A DNA stretch of 10,976 bases from an uncultured Desulfobulbaceae bacterium (GCA_947260045.1 CAMYOP010000064.1:1-10976), one strand, 5' to 3'. Positions 1 through 6,430 are shown, counted from the first letter of the stretch. Notes: a model not told the origin generated them from the letters alone. A program made the numbers and translations.

Positions 1-458
1 CTCAGGTCCTCTGGGTTCACCTCATGGACAGACCGAAACTCTACAGCAGCTTCATCAAAACGATTAAGCCGTATAAGTACTCTGGCAAGAAGCATACGAC
101 TGCCTGTTTCCCTTGGATGCTGCTTTAAATATTGCTGCAGCCAATGAACAGCCTCTTTTCCTCGATCCATACGCAGCAGAAGAATAGGCATTTTTCGGGC
201 AATATAATCAGCTTGAGGATCACAAATATAAGCCTTTTCATATGCTTCTAAAGCTTCTTCAAATTTATGTGAAAGCTCTGCCTGACGCCCCCAGAGGAAA
301 TAAAAATAGGAACAGCTGTAGTCTGCTTCTTCCTCCAGTGCTTGGGGTTCTAAAGCTGTCACTGACGCGACATCAAGCATCTTGGCTTTGTGGCAGCCGC
401 CGAGAAAGATCAACAAGAACATTCCGGCTAACAAAATGAGCGACGGAATTTTTTTCAT
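1..458 (-). CDS. TPR-repeat lipoprotein, 3' end outside the window
   Basis: The first 152 codons of an envelope lipoprotein are visible; the gene runs off the left edge. The product starts MKKIPSL, has a hydrophobic segment (about residues 5-20) and a lipobox L-G-G-C at residues 19-22, so Cys22 should be lipidated after cleavage by signal peptidase II. His23 at the +2 position does not signal inner-membrane retention, which suggests the outer membrane. The mature part is helical with a TPR-like rhythm: about 51-84 (with FEEALEAYEKAY and DP), 85-118 (with GKEAVHWLQQYLKQHP) and 119-152 (with NRFDEAAVEFRSV and NP). TPRs bind protein partners, but no partner or function can be named. The ATG is preceded at 8 nt by AAGGG and lies 30 nt after the tmk stop, so it is probably last or near last in that operon. 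This gene is absent from the obvious long open frames only because it is cut by the edge. Confidence 0.85.
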   Translation of the reverse strand, partial: MKKIPSLILLAGMFLLIFLGGCHKAKMLDVASVTALEPQALEEEADYSCSYFYFLWGRQAELSHKFEEALEAYEKAYICDPQADYIARKMPILLLRMDRGKEAVHWLQQYLKQHPRETGSRMLLARVLIRLNRFDEAAVEFRSVHEVNPEDL

Positions 459-488
459 ACAAATATCCCTTTTATCGGATCATTCGGA

Positions 489-1118
489 CTATCCCCTAAT
501 GCAGGGATGTTCCTTTTTTTGTAGCAGTAAATCGGTTTCATTGCGTATAGATGCTTGAACGTCATCAAAACTCTTTGAGGCATCAACCCGCTTTATGAAC
601 GGATGGGTAAAAGAGGAAAAAAGTGCGGCAACCTGTGTAAGCTGCTCCTCCTGTTCAAAATCATTTGGTGTTTCACCTCGTAATTGACGGATTCGCTCAA
701 GACTTTGCTTTGCTTCTATCGTCAGCAAAACCACCATATCGGGCTCAGGTGCAAAATTGTTTTTTGCAAAAATTGTTTCAGGATCACAACCAGCTGCTCC
801 CTGATATGCTACCGTTGAAAAGTAGTAGCGATCAGTAAGAACAATTTTACCAGCTGCTAGCGCTGGCTCGATGACCTCATTGACATGCTGCCGACGGTCC
901 TGAATGAACAATTCAAGTTCTTCTTCTGGCGAAACGTTTTTCCTATTTACAAAAAGTTCGCGTATTTGCTTCCCATAGGGACCATCAGAGGGTTCAAACG
1001 TCATGACCACCTGGCAACCCTTTTCTTCAAGGTGCTTGCCAAGGTGTGTAAGTTGTGTTGACTTACCAGTACCATCAATCCCTTCAAAAGCTATTAATAG
1101 TCCGTTTTTCTCATTCAT
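489..1118 (-). CDS. tmk: Thymidylate kinase (dTMP kinase)
   Basis: The 209-residue product phosphorylates dTMP to dTDP with ATP in the cytoplasm, an essential step of dTTP synthesis; the length is normal for the family. The P-loop is FEGIDGTGKST (residues 11-21), the conserved DRY motif is at 96-98 (TDRYYFSTVAYQG), and the LID region is around 142-155 (RIRQLRGETPNDFE). The usual substrate-loop motif REPGGT is replaced by FEPSDGPYG (41-49), which keeps the Glu-Pro pair but not the preceding Arg. The start ATG overlaps the pdxA stop by one base (TAATG), with AAAGG 9 nt upstream inside pdxA, so translation is probably coupled to pdxA. The name is secure from the motifs; the altered loop looks like a lineage variant rather than damage. 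Confidence 0.95.
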   Translation of the reverse strand: MNEKNGLLIAFEGIDGTGKSTQLTHLGKHLEEKGCQVVMTFEPSDGPYGKQIRELFVNRKNVSPEEELELFIQDRRQHVNEVIEPALAAGKIVLTDRYYFSTVAYQGAAGCDPETIFAKNNFAPEPDMVVLLTIEAKQSLERIRQLRGETPNDFEQEEQLTQVAALFSSFTHPFIKRVDASKSFDDVQASIRNETDLLLQKKEHPCIRG

Positions 1119-2134
1119 TATACAATACCTTTACTCCTGTTGCTTACAATCTTTGTGGCGAGGTTCCACGCTGACTTCAGGCTGGATGAATCCGCTTTTC
1201 CTGTTCCGGCTATATCATAAGCAGTTCCATGATCAACAGAGGTGCGAACAATAGGCAGTCCTAAAGTAACGTTGACGCCATCACTGAAATGAAGAAGCTT
1301 AAAAGGAATAAGTCCCTGATCATGATACATGGCAATGACTGCGTCAAATTCTCCAGAAGCTGCGCGGTAAAAAACTGTGTCTGGGGGGTATGGGCCTGAA
1401 ACAACAGCTCCCAGTTTTTTACACTGTTCTATTGCAGGACTTATGAGGCTTTCCTCCTCCCAACCAAACATGCCCTGTTCGCCGCTGTGTGGATTTAAGC
1501 CAGCAACACCGATACGGGGATTTGGTAGAGCGAAATCCTGTTGCAGAGATTTGATGGTCATGGTGATGCAGGCTACGATTTCATCTTCTGTCAAAAGATC
1601 AGGGACTCGTTTTAATTGCTCATGTATGGTGACTAAAACAACTTTTAAGTTCTCTCCAGCCATCATCATTCTAAAATCCGACACTCCAGTCAAGTCACCA
1701 AGCATTTCTGTATGACCAGGATAATCAAATCCTGCATTATTAAGCGCTGACTTTGTTATGGGACAAGTGACAATTCCGGCCAGAAGATCTTTTTGAATAA
1801 GCTCGACTCCCTGGATAATATATTCTGCCATGGCACGACCAGTACTCAAATCAGGTTGGCCCCAGGAAAGAGAATTTTCAGGGAGAGCGGTAAGATCAAG
1901 CACAGGGAGTGTGTTTTCGGTGAAATTGTCTCCTGGTAACCAGGAAACCACTTTTTTGTCGATTCCCAGAAGTGAACCAACAAATTTCATTCGGGCAAGA
2001 TCACCTAGGACAAGTGGCTGAAAATTTACGGTGTTTTCATGACTTTGAAAAAAGCCATGAATGATTTCTGGCCCGATACCAACGGGACAGCCCATGGTGA
2101 TGCCTATTATTTTCTGTTTATCTGTAGATGCCAT
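1118..2134 (-). CDS. pdxA: 4-hydroxythreonine-4-phosphate dehydrogenase
   Basis: PdxA (338 aa, normal length) oxidises 4-phosphohydroxy-L-threonine in the DXP-dependent route to pyridoxal 5'-phosphate. The three metal-binding histidines are visible: His171 (LVTIHEQL), His216 (LNPHSGE) and His271 (AMYHDQG), each offset by five from E. coli His166, 211 and 266. The substrate motif GHTEML is at 140-145, and the C-terminal signature LGLPIVRTSVDHGTAYDIAG follows 291-310. The N-terminal family motif GDPAGIGPE reads GCPVGIGPE here (15-23). A paralogue acting on a related four-carbon acid phosphate cannot be excluded by motif alone, because PdxA2-type enzymes share these residues. It begins 21 nt after yraN with only a weak ribosome binding site and overlaps tmk by one base. 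Confidence 0.92.
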   Translation of the reverse strand: MASTDKQKIIGITMGCPVGIGPEIIHGFFQSHENTVNFQPLVLGDLARMKFVGSLLGIDKKVVSWLPGDNFTENTLPVLDLTALPENSLSWGQPDLSTGRAMAEYIIQGVELIQKDLLAGIVTCPITKSALNNAGFDYPGHTEMLGDLTGVSDFRMMMAGENLKVVLVTIHEQLKRVPDLLTEDEIVACITMTIKSLQQDFALPNPRIGVAGLNPHSGEQGMFGWEEESLISPAIEQCKKLGAVVSGPYPPDTVFYRAASGEFDAVIAMYHDQGLIPFKLLHFSDGVNVTLGLPIVRTSVDHGTAYDIAGTGKADSSSLKSAWNLATKIVSNRSKGIV

Positions 2135-2155
2135 GAAAGATCTTTGAATGTGAAG

Positions 2156-2524
2156 TTACTCGAGGGAAAAACCGTTTTTAATTAACTCAACCTTGGGTGA
2201 TTCTTTCTTGTTTAACAAAATGGAGACAATGTCAAAGCGTGCTGGTTGATCATGATATCCCTTTGTATTTATGTAATCCTGGGCAATCTTGATTAATTGT
2301 TTTTGTTTACGAAAATCAACAGCTTCATAAGGCTCACCAAAAAGTTTTGACTTACGGGTTTTTACTTCAACAAATACGAGAAAATTACCATCGCGTGCGA
2401 CAATATCAATTTCACCAAAACGTTTTCGATAATTCTTGTCTAGAATCTTATACCCTTTACCTTTAAGAAATTGAGCAGCCAGTACTTCGCCTGCTCTACC
2501 TGTTGTGATGGTTTCTTTGGTCAT
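2156..2524 (-). CDS. yraN: YraN / UPF0102 family nuclease-fold protein
   Basis: A 122-residue protein of the UPF0102 family, which has the restriction-endonuclease/Holliday-junction-resolvase fold. The characteristic acidic set is present: Glu12 in GRAGEVLA, Asp40 in FGEID, and Glu53-x-Lys55 in FVEVKTR, the pattern of a PD-(D/E)XK active site. The C-terminal half has QKQLIKIAQDYI, then RFDIVSI. Its cellular role is not settled; the fold suggests DNA binding or processing. I chose the ATG at 2524; a TTG two codons upstream (2530) is also in frame, and neither has a strong Shine-Dalgarno sequence. The gene commonly follows rnhB in bacteria, as it does here, but a 187-nt gap separates them and may contain a promoter. 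Confidence 0.88.
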   Translation of the reverse strand: MTKETITTGRAGEVLAAQFLKGKGYKILDKNYRKRFGEIDIVARDGNFLVFVEVKTRKSKLFGEPYEAVDFRKQKQLIKIAQDYINTKGYHDQPARFDIVSILLNKKESPKVELIKNGFSLE

Positions 2525-2711
2525 GGGCAACTTAAAACAGATAAGCTCTTGGTGATCACTATTTTTTTCCAGTAATATAGCTTTGTTGTTTATACAATGT
2601 ACCAGGAGATTTGGGAAAGCTCACCTGGATTTACAATAAATAGAGAAAAATATACCTCGAAGCAAGTTCACTGGAGGATAATGTATTCTTTACAGAGGGA
2701 GGTAAAAGAAA
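2525..2711 (-). promoter_or_regulatory. Intergenic region rnhB-yraN with possible weak promoters
   Basis: This 187-nt AT-rich gap breaks an otherwise tight gene cluster. Just after the rnhB stop there is a small hairpin GGTAA/TTACC that includes the stop codon and has no U-tract. Read on the minus strand, TTTCCC at 2613-2618 and TATAAA at 2589-2594 are spaced by 18 nt: a fair -10 with a poor -35. A second -10-like TATATT lies at 2649-2654 without a good -35. A short inverted repeat CCAGG/CCTGG (2602-2606 and 2624-2628) overlaps the first candidate -35. An internal promoter for yraN-pdxA-tmk is plausible but not shown. Confidence 0.25.
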
Positions 2712-3431
2712 TTACCACAGTACTGTCTGTTTTTCAGGGCAGTTTTCAGGTCCGTTTTTGAGATGTTCTTTTACGCCTTTAAAAGTATTGCGATGTATTG
2801 GGCAAGGACCATGCGTGGCAATTGACAGCCTGTGTTCCTTGGTTGGGTATCCTTTATTTTTCTTAAAATTATAAAGAGGGTAGCGTTGGTGATACTCATG
2901 CATCAGTTTATCTCTCGTCACTTTTGCGACTATTGATGCAGCAGCTATTGAGGCACTTTTTGATTCACCTTTGATGATGGCTAGTTGAGGAATATCCATG
3001 GGGATAGTAAATTTTCCATCAACCAGGATAAACCCAGGAAAATCGAGGGAGTACGTTTTGACCATATCTAATACAGCGCGTTTCATAGCCAGAAGAGAAG
3101 CCTGCAAAATATTAATGGAGTCGATTTCTTCGGCAGAAACTATGCCAACGCCAAAACTGATAGAATCAATGGAATGAAGGTACTCATAAAGTTCATTGCG
3201 CTTTTTAGCACTTACCTTTTTTGAGTCCTGAAAGCGATAATACTCGCAACTGGGAGGAAGAACGACGCAACCGGCAACCACAGGGCCTGCAAGAGGACCA
3301 CGACCAGCCTCATCAACACCTGCAATAATTTGATAGCCACTTTCCTCCCGGAGCCTCAGCTCATGCTGAAATGTGGACGTATTTTGAGAGGATGGAGCTA
3401 AAGCAGAAGAGGCACAAAGTTTATTGCCCAT
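2712..3431 (-). CDS. rnhB: Ribonuclease HII
   Basis: RNase HII nicks DNA 5' of misincorporated ribonucleotides and starts ribonucleotide excision repair. With the ATG at 3431 the product has 239 residues, about 35 of them ahead of the catalytic core. Motifs in order: AGVDEAGRGPLAGPV (37-51, catalytic Asp40 and Glu41), DSKK (69-72), VDG (137-139, Asp138), KGES...SIAAASIVAKVTRD (154-174), and the C-terminal GYPTKEH / HGPCPIHR block (194-214). The fourth active-site carboxylate, normally Asp in KGD, is Glu156 here (codon GAA). The frame stays open up to a GTG at 3521 inside rplS, but the ATG at 3431 has AAGGG 9 nt upstream (3441-3445) and avoids the overlap. It follows rplS by 43 nt, a common bacterial arrangement. 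Confidence 0.93.
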   Translation of the reverse strand: MGNKLCASSALAPSSQNTSTFQHELRLREESGYQIIAGVDEAGRGPLAGPVVAGCVVLPPSCEYYRFQDSKKVSAKKRNELYEYLHSIDSISFGVGIVSAEEIDSINILQASLLAMKRAVLDMVKTYSLDFPGFILVDGKFTIPMDIPQLAIIKGESKSASIAAASIVAKVTRDKLMHEYHQRYPLYNFKKNKGYPTKEHRLSIATHGPCPIHRNTFKGVKEHLKNGPENCPEKQTVLW

Positions 3432-3474
3432 AAGACAGTACCCTTGTGCCCCTTTAAACCATTTCGAATCGAAA

Positions 3475-3834
3475 CTAACGGCCCATGAATCCGCGCTCTT
3501 TAATACGAGCGGCTTTACCACGGCGTTCCCTCAGGTAAAACAAACGTGAACGACGGACTTTACCATGGGTTTCAATTTCAATTTTTTCCAATCGTGGTGA
3601 ATGGAGTGCAAAAGTTTTCTCAACGCCAACACCGTGCGAAATTTTTCTTACGGTAAAGGTTGCATTCATGTCACCACGTTTTCTTTTGAGCACTACGCCC
3701 TGAAAAACCTGGACACGTTCCTTTTCACCCTCAACGATACGGATGTGCACTTTTACTGTGTCTCCAGGACGAAAGTCTGGATGATCGTATCGCATTTGTT
3801 CCTGATCTATTTTTTGTATAATATTCAAAGCCAT
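3475..3834 (-). CDS. rplS: 50S ribosomal protein L19
   Basis: L19 (119 aa, normal length) sits at the 30S-50S interface of the ribosome. The sequence has the L19 N-terminal half (RPGDTVKVHIRIVEGEKERVQ, residues 22-42), the loop VQVFQGVVLKRKRG, the block FTVRKISHGVGVEKTFALHSP (60-80), and the C-terminal signature KVRRSRLFYLRER with GKAARIKE (92-114). The start ATG at 3834 gives the expected MALNIIQKI beginning. The 25 nt upstream contain no Shine-Dalgarno sequence, only CGGAAAATTTCCGTAAATAA, while GGAGG occurs some 40 nt upstream. Initiation may therefore depend on ribosomal protein S1, RNA folding or an upstream translation event. It is last in the core rpsP-rimM-trmD-rplS order found in many bacteria. 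Confidence 0.97.
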   Translation of the reverse strand: MALNIIQKIDQEQMRYDHPDFRPGDTVKVHIRIVEGEKERVQVFQGVVLKRKRGDMNATFTVRKISHGVGVEKTFALHSPRLEKIEIETHGKVRRSRLFYLRERRGKAARIKERGFMGR

Positions 3835-3952
3835 GATGATTTATTTACGGAAATTTTCCGAAGGATGCCTCCACTTCATCCATGTTGTACTATCTCTTAT
3901 CCAGAGTGAGAACGCTTAACTCTCACAACTGAAATGCATTCTAAAAAGTCAA
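3835..3952 (-). promoter_or_regulatory. Structured 5' leader of rplS
   Basis: This 118-nt gap between the methyltransferase and rplS holds two symmetrical elements. A hairpin at 3906-3926 has a perfect 6-bp stem GTGAGA/TCTCAC with a 9-nt loop. A near-palindrome CGGAAAtTTTCCG lies at 3848-3860, 13 nt upstream of the ATG, where a ribosome binding site would be expected. Neither is followed by a U-tract, so they do not look like terminators. Ribosomal protein genes are often controlled by the protein binding its own leader, and L19 leaders are known in some bacteria; that this is one is an inference. mRNA processing or a weak internal promoter are alternatives. Confidence 0.35.
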
Positions 3953-4531
3953 TTATTGTCTATTTGACAACAACCTGTCTAAAATTATGGATACGGCTGA
4001 ACGTACCGATAAATGATTATACTCTCCATATCCGCAAAGGGGAGGAAGAGTTGCATCAACTTTTTTCAATAATTCTGGAGCAAGGCCCCAGGCAGTCCCA
4101 AACAAGAGGAGGGATGGTTGTCCTTCCAAAAGTTCGTGACGCATGTTCTCATATGTCACAGTATCGGGTTGTGATTTTGCACATGTAGCTATTACTCTGG
4201 GTTTTTCATTCCATTTTTTTGAGATTTTTTCTAAAACCTCATCCAGATTGCTACAGACCTTTATAAGTGACAAAGCCATTTTTCTTTTTGGGTTGGCACG
4301 AGACCCGTATCCTTCTGTCCAATGGGATACAATCTGCTTGCATAATTGTTGCTGTTCTGCAAACGGTGTTACTACCCAATAATTATCTATGCCGAACGTT
4401 TTCCCTGCTCTGGCGATATCATGCAAATCAAGGTTCGTGACAGCTGAACCGATAATATCACCGAGTTTATTCACCACTGGATGATGAATAAGGGCGACAT
4501 CTACCCGCAGCGCCGAATTATCACTTGTCAT
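3953..4531 (-). CDS. SPOUT-like SAM-dependent RNA methyltransferase (PF09936 type)
   Basis: This 192-residue protein resembles the uncharacterised RNA methyltransferase family Methyltrn_RNA_4 (PF09936), which often lies beside trmD. After VDVALIHHPVVNKLGDIIGSAVTNLDLHDIAR (starting at residue 10), the C-terminal part has LLLFGTAWGLAPELL (141-155) and GYGEYNHLSVRSAVSIILDRLL (167-188). These are the Gly-rich loop and Asn-x-Leu-Ser-x-x-x-Ala helix typical of the SAM-binding trefoil knot of SPOUT enzymes. The substrate is unknown; tRNA or rRNA are the natural guesses from its position. Its ATG lies inside the last codons of trmD, an 11-nt overlap, so the two are probably translated in a coupled way. 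No family members with a proven target are known to me. Confidence 0.82.
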   Translation of the reverse strand: MTSDNSALRVDVALIHHPVVNKLGDIIGSAVTNLDLHDIARAGKTFGIDNYWVVTPFAEQQQLCKQIVSHWTEGYGSRANPKRKMALSLIKVCSNLDEVLEKISKKWNEKPRVIATCAKSQPDTVTYENMRHELLEGQPSLLLFGTAWGLAPELLKKVDATLPPLCGYGEYNHLSVRSAVSIILDRLLSNRQ

Positions 4532-5285
4532 GGATTTCGGCAGCCTGCTTTACGAGCTCTGATAAACCACTTTTTTTAAGTAGTTTTCTTTCCTTTTGGG
4601 AAAATTCAATCCCTGTTAAAAGATCCGGTCTTTTCAGCAATGTTTCCCTGACAGACTCGACAAATCTAAAGTTTTCAATCTTCAGGTGATCACCTGAAAG
4701 TAATATTTCAGGTACATCCAACCCTTCAAAATGTCTAGGCCGAGTGTATTGCGGATATTTTAACAATCCTCTGCTGAAAGTATCCTTACTGGCAGAATCT
4801 TCACAGCCAAGCACCCCAGGGATCAGACGGGTAATTGAATCAACCAGTACCATGGCAGCAAGTTCGCCTCCAGTAAGGATATATTGTCCTATGGAGATCT
4901 CCTCGTCTACATAACGTTCCCTGAAGCGTTCATCCACACCCTCGTATCGACCGCAAATTAAAGTGATGCAATCGTAGGAAGAGAGTCTTTGAGCTTCCTT
5001 TTGGGTGAAAGTAGTCCCTCGGGGAGACATCAATATAAGCCTGCTGTTACTTTCCTGTCGGTGAAAAGACTTGAGACACGCAGCAAGCGGCTCAGGCTTC
5101 ATCACCATCCCCTCTCCACCACCAAACGGACGGTCATCGGTCATTTGGTGCTTATCAGTCGCAAAATCTCTGATATTATGGAGGGAAATTCCAATTCTCT
5201 TTTTTTCCAAAGCCCTGCGAATAATACCTTCGCTGAGCACAGAGGAAAAGAGGTCAGGAAAAATAGTACAGATATCAAAAAGCAT
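4521..5285 (-). CDS. trmD: tRNA (guanine(37)-N1)-methyltransferase
   Basis: TrmD (254 aa, normal length) transfers a methyl group from SAM to N1 of G37, next to the anticodon, preventing +1 frameshifting. It is a SPOUT enzyme working as a dimer. Motifs seen: FDICTIFPDLF (3-13), DRPFGGGEGMVMKPEP (51-66), the SAM-binding knot LICGRYEGVDERF (109-121) and SIGQYILTGGELAAM (131-145), then Arg153 in ITRLIPGVLG, and KDTF (167-170) whose Asp168 corresponds to the E. coli catalytic Asp169. PQYTRP and VPEILLSGDH follow in the C-terminal domain. The common SIGD is SIGQ here. It starts 6 nt after rimM, with AGAGG about 9-10 nt upstream inside the rimM end, and overlaps the downstream methyltransferase by 11 nt. 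Confidence 0.97.
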   Translation of the reverse strand: MLFDICTIFPDLFSSVLSEGIIRRALEKKRIGISLHNIRDFATDKHQMTDDRPFGGGEGMVMKPEPLAACLKSFHRQESNSRLILMSPRGTTFTQKEAQRLSSYDCITLICGRYEGVDERFRERYVDEEISIGQYILTGGELAAMVLVDSITRLIPGVLGCEDSASKDTFSRGLLKYPQYTRPRHFEGLDVPEILLSGDHLKIENFRFVESVRETLLKRPDLLTGIEFSQKERKLLKKSGLSELVKQAAEIHDK

Positions 5286-5291
5286 TATCTG

Positions 5292-5846
5292 CTACCTCTT
5301 CCTCTGGGACTTGTTAATTTCAAGCAGTCCAGGTGGAAGATCCAGCACTATCTGATTTTCATCCCAGTTCACAAGAAATTTTTTGTGAGCGGGAATGAGA
5401 AATTCCTGTTCGTTATTTTGTACAACTAAGATGTCATGGGCTCCTGTTTCAAGGATACCAACAACATTTCCGATTTCCAGGCCATCACTTGTAACTGCTT
5501 TTTTTCCTTGCAACTCACTGAGGTAGTACTCTTCAGAACTAAGTTCAGGCAAGTCAGAGCTTGGAATCAAAACCAAACGACCAACAAGTGTTTCTGCGTC
5601 GTTTCTTGTGTTGTATTCCGCCATTTTTACAAGGACAAGTTTTCCCTGAACCCTGCATTTTTCAATTGTAGCAGTAACCGGATCTTTATCTTCACCAGCG
5701 AAGGCGAGATAAATTGTTTTATATTTCTTAAAATTTTCTGGCTGTCCGGACAGAGGAAAAATTTTCACTTCTCCCCGGATACCATGTGGCTTTGTTATCT
5801 TACCAAGTACAATAAAATCATCTGTAAATGTATCAGAAGGCTCCAT
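5292..5846 (-). CDS. rimM: Ribosome maturation factor RimM
   Basis: RimM binds S19 in the 30S head and is needed for efficient 16S processing and 30S assembly. With the ATG at 5846 the protein has 184 residues. The N-terminal RimM barrel begins with GKITKPHGIRGEVK (15-28). A linker carries the acidic EEYYLSEL (105-112), whose Tyr pair is conserved in the family. The C-terminal PRC barrel includes DGLEIGNVVGI, GAHDILVV and FLIPAHKKFL. It starts 2 nt after the khpA stop. A TTG at 5852 overlapping that stop by four bases is an alternative start adding two residues. Its place between rpsP and trmD is the standard one; RimM acts on the same 30S region that S16 helps to fold. Confidence 0.95.
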   Translation of the reverse strand: MEPSDTFTDDFIVLGKITKPHGIRGEVKIFPLSGQPENFKKYKTIYLAFAGEDKDPVTATIEKCRVQGKLVLVKMAEYNTRNDAETLVGRLVLIPSSDLPELSSEEYYLSELQGKKAVTSDGLEIGNVVGILETGAHDILVVQNNEQEFLIPAHKKFLVNWDENQIVLDLPPGLLEINKSQRKR

Positions 5847-5848
5847 TT

Positions 5849-6076
5849 TCAATCAAGGATTTCAAGTCGCGAACGCTTGTTCTCCTCTGTTGCTGCTGAT
5901 AATACCGTACGCATGGCCCTTGCAGTTCGTCCCTGTTTACCAATCACTTTGCCAAGATCTTCTTTGGCAACGCGCAGTTCAATGGTGGTCGTATCTTCTT
6001 CCACACGTTCACTCACATTGACTGCATCGGGCTCATCAACCAATTGGCCAGCGATAAAAGCAATCAACTCTTTCAT
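5849..6076 (-). CDS. khpA: KH-domain RNA-binding protein KhpA
   Basis: A 75-residue single type II KH domain, the usual size of KhpA (formerly YlqC). The protein begins MKELIAFIAGQLVDEPDAV, and the GxxG RNA-binding loop is GKQG at 46-49 within LGKVIGKQGRTARAMR (41-56). In Gram-positive bacteria KhpA works with KhpB/Jag in RNA binding that affects cell division and wall growth; the role in this kind of organism is not established. The start overlaps the rpsP stop by one base (TAATG), and its stop lies 2 nt from the rimM ATG. Position between rpsP and rimM is widely conserved and supports a link to ribosome assembly or translation. Confidence 0.94.
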   Translation of the reverse strand: MKELIAFIAGQLVDEPDAVNVSERVEEDTTTIELRVAKEDLGKVIGKQGRTARAMRTVLSAATEENKRSRLEILD

Positions 6077-6333
6077 TACGCAGTCTCAGTCTGAGAGGCC
6101 TGGTACCTCTTAATGAGGCTTTTAACTGTTGTTGATGGAATCGCGCCTTTACCCATCCAATCAGTTAATTTTTCCGTATCAAGCTTAACGACAGCAGGGT
6201 CCTGCATAGGATCATATGTGCCTAATATATCGAGAAACTTTCCATCTCTTTTTGATTCAATATTTGCTACAATTATTCTGTAAAAAGGCTTCTTTTTTCT
6301 GCCCAATCTGGTTAAACGAATACGTACGGACAT
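6076..6333 (-). CDS. rpsP: 30S ribosomal protein S16
   Basis: S16 (85 aa) binds 16S rRNA in the lower body of the 30S subunit early in assembly. The family signature is clear: VRIRLTRLGRKKKPFYRIIV (3-22), SKRDGKFLDILGTYDP (27-42) and LTDWMGKGAIPSTTVKSLIK (56-75). The start ATG has a strong AGGAGG at 6345-6350, 11 nt upstream, the best ribosome binding site in this cluster and fitting for a highly expressed protein. It lies 105 nt downstream of ffh with a hairpin in between, and its stop overlaps the khpA start. Confidence 0.97.
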   Translation of the reverse strand: MSVRIRLTRLGRKKKPFYRIIVANIESKRDGKFLDILGTYDPMQDPAVVKLDTEKLTDWMGKGAIPSTTVKSLIKRYQASQTETA

Positions 6334-6409
6334 TGTTTTACTATCCTCCTATTAAGGAAATCACCGGTTTTGCTCTATGCTGCCGGATTTGTTTTATTCA
6401 ATTTGACAC

Positions 6410-6430
6410 CAGCTTCCTTTCTGGAAGCTG
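6410..6430 (-). other. Hairpin between ffh and rpsP
   Basis: A perfect 8-bp stem CAGCTTCC/GGAAGCTG with a 5-nt loop starts 8 nt after the ffh stop. On the minus strand it is followed by GTGTCAAATTG, with no U-tract, so it is not a standard intrinsic terminator. It may protect an mRNA 3' end, mark a processing site, or weaken read-through so that ffh and the ribosomal protein genes are made at different levels. The stem is directly visible; the role is inferred. Confidence 0.5.

Noticed and set aside
2680..2760. Short plus-strand frame of 26 codons after GGAGGATAATG
   Set aside because: The ribosome binding site is only three bases from the ATG, and most of the frame is antisense to the end of rnhB. 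Nothing supports its expression.
3432..3521. Longer RNase HII beginning at a GTG inside rplS
   Set aside because: It would overlap rplS by 47 nt and add 30 residues that match no part of the family; the ATG at 3431 has its own ribosome binding site.
3601..3909. A 102-codon plus-strand frame over rplS
   Set aside because: It is antisense to a clear L19 gene and its leader, with no recognisable domain.
5436..6113. A 225-codon open frame on the plus strand
   Set aside because: It lies wholly antisense to rimM and khpA, whose proteins match known families. The translation resembles no family I know and has the Cys- and Phe-rich look of a shadow frame.
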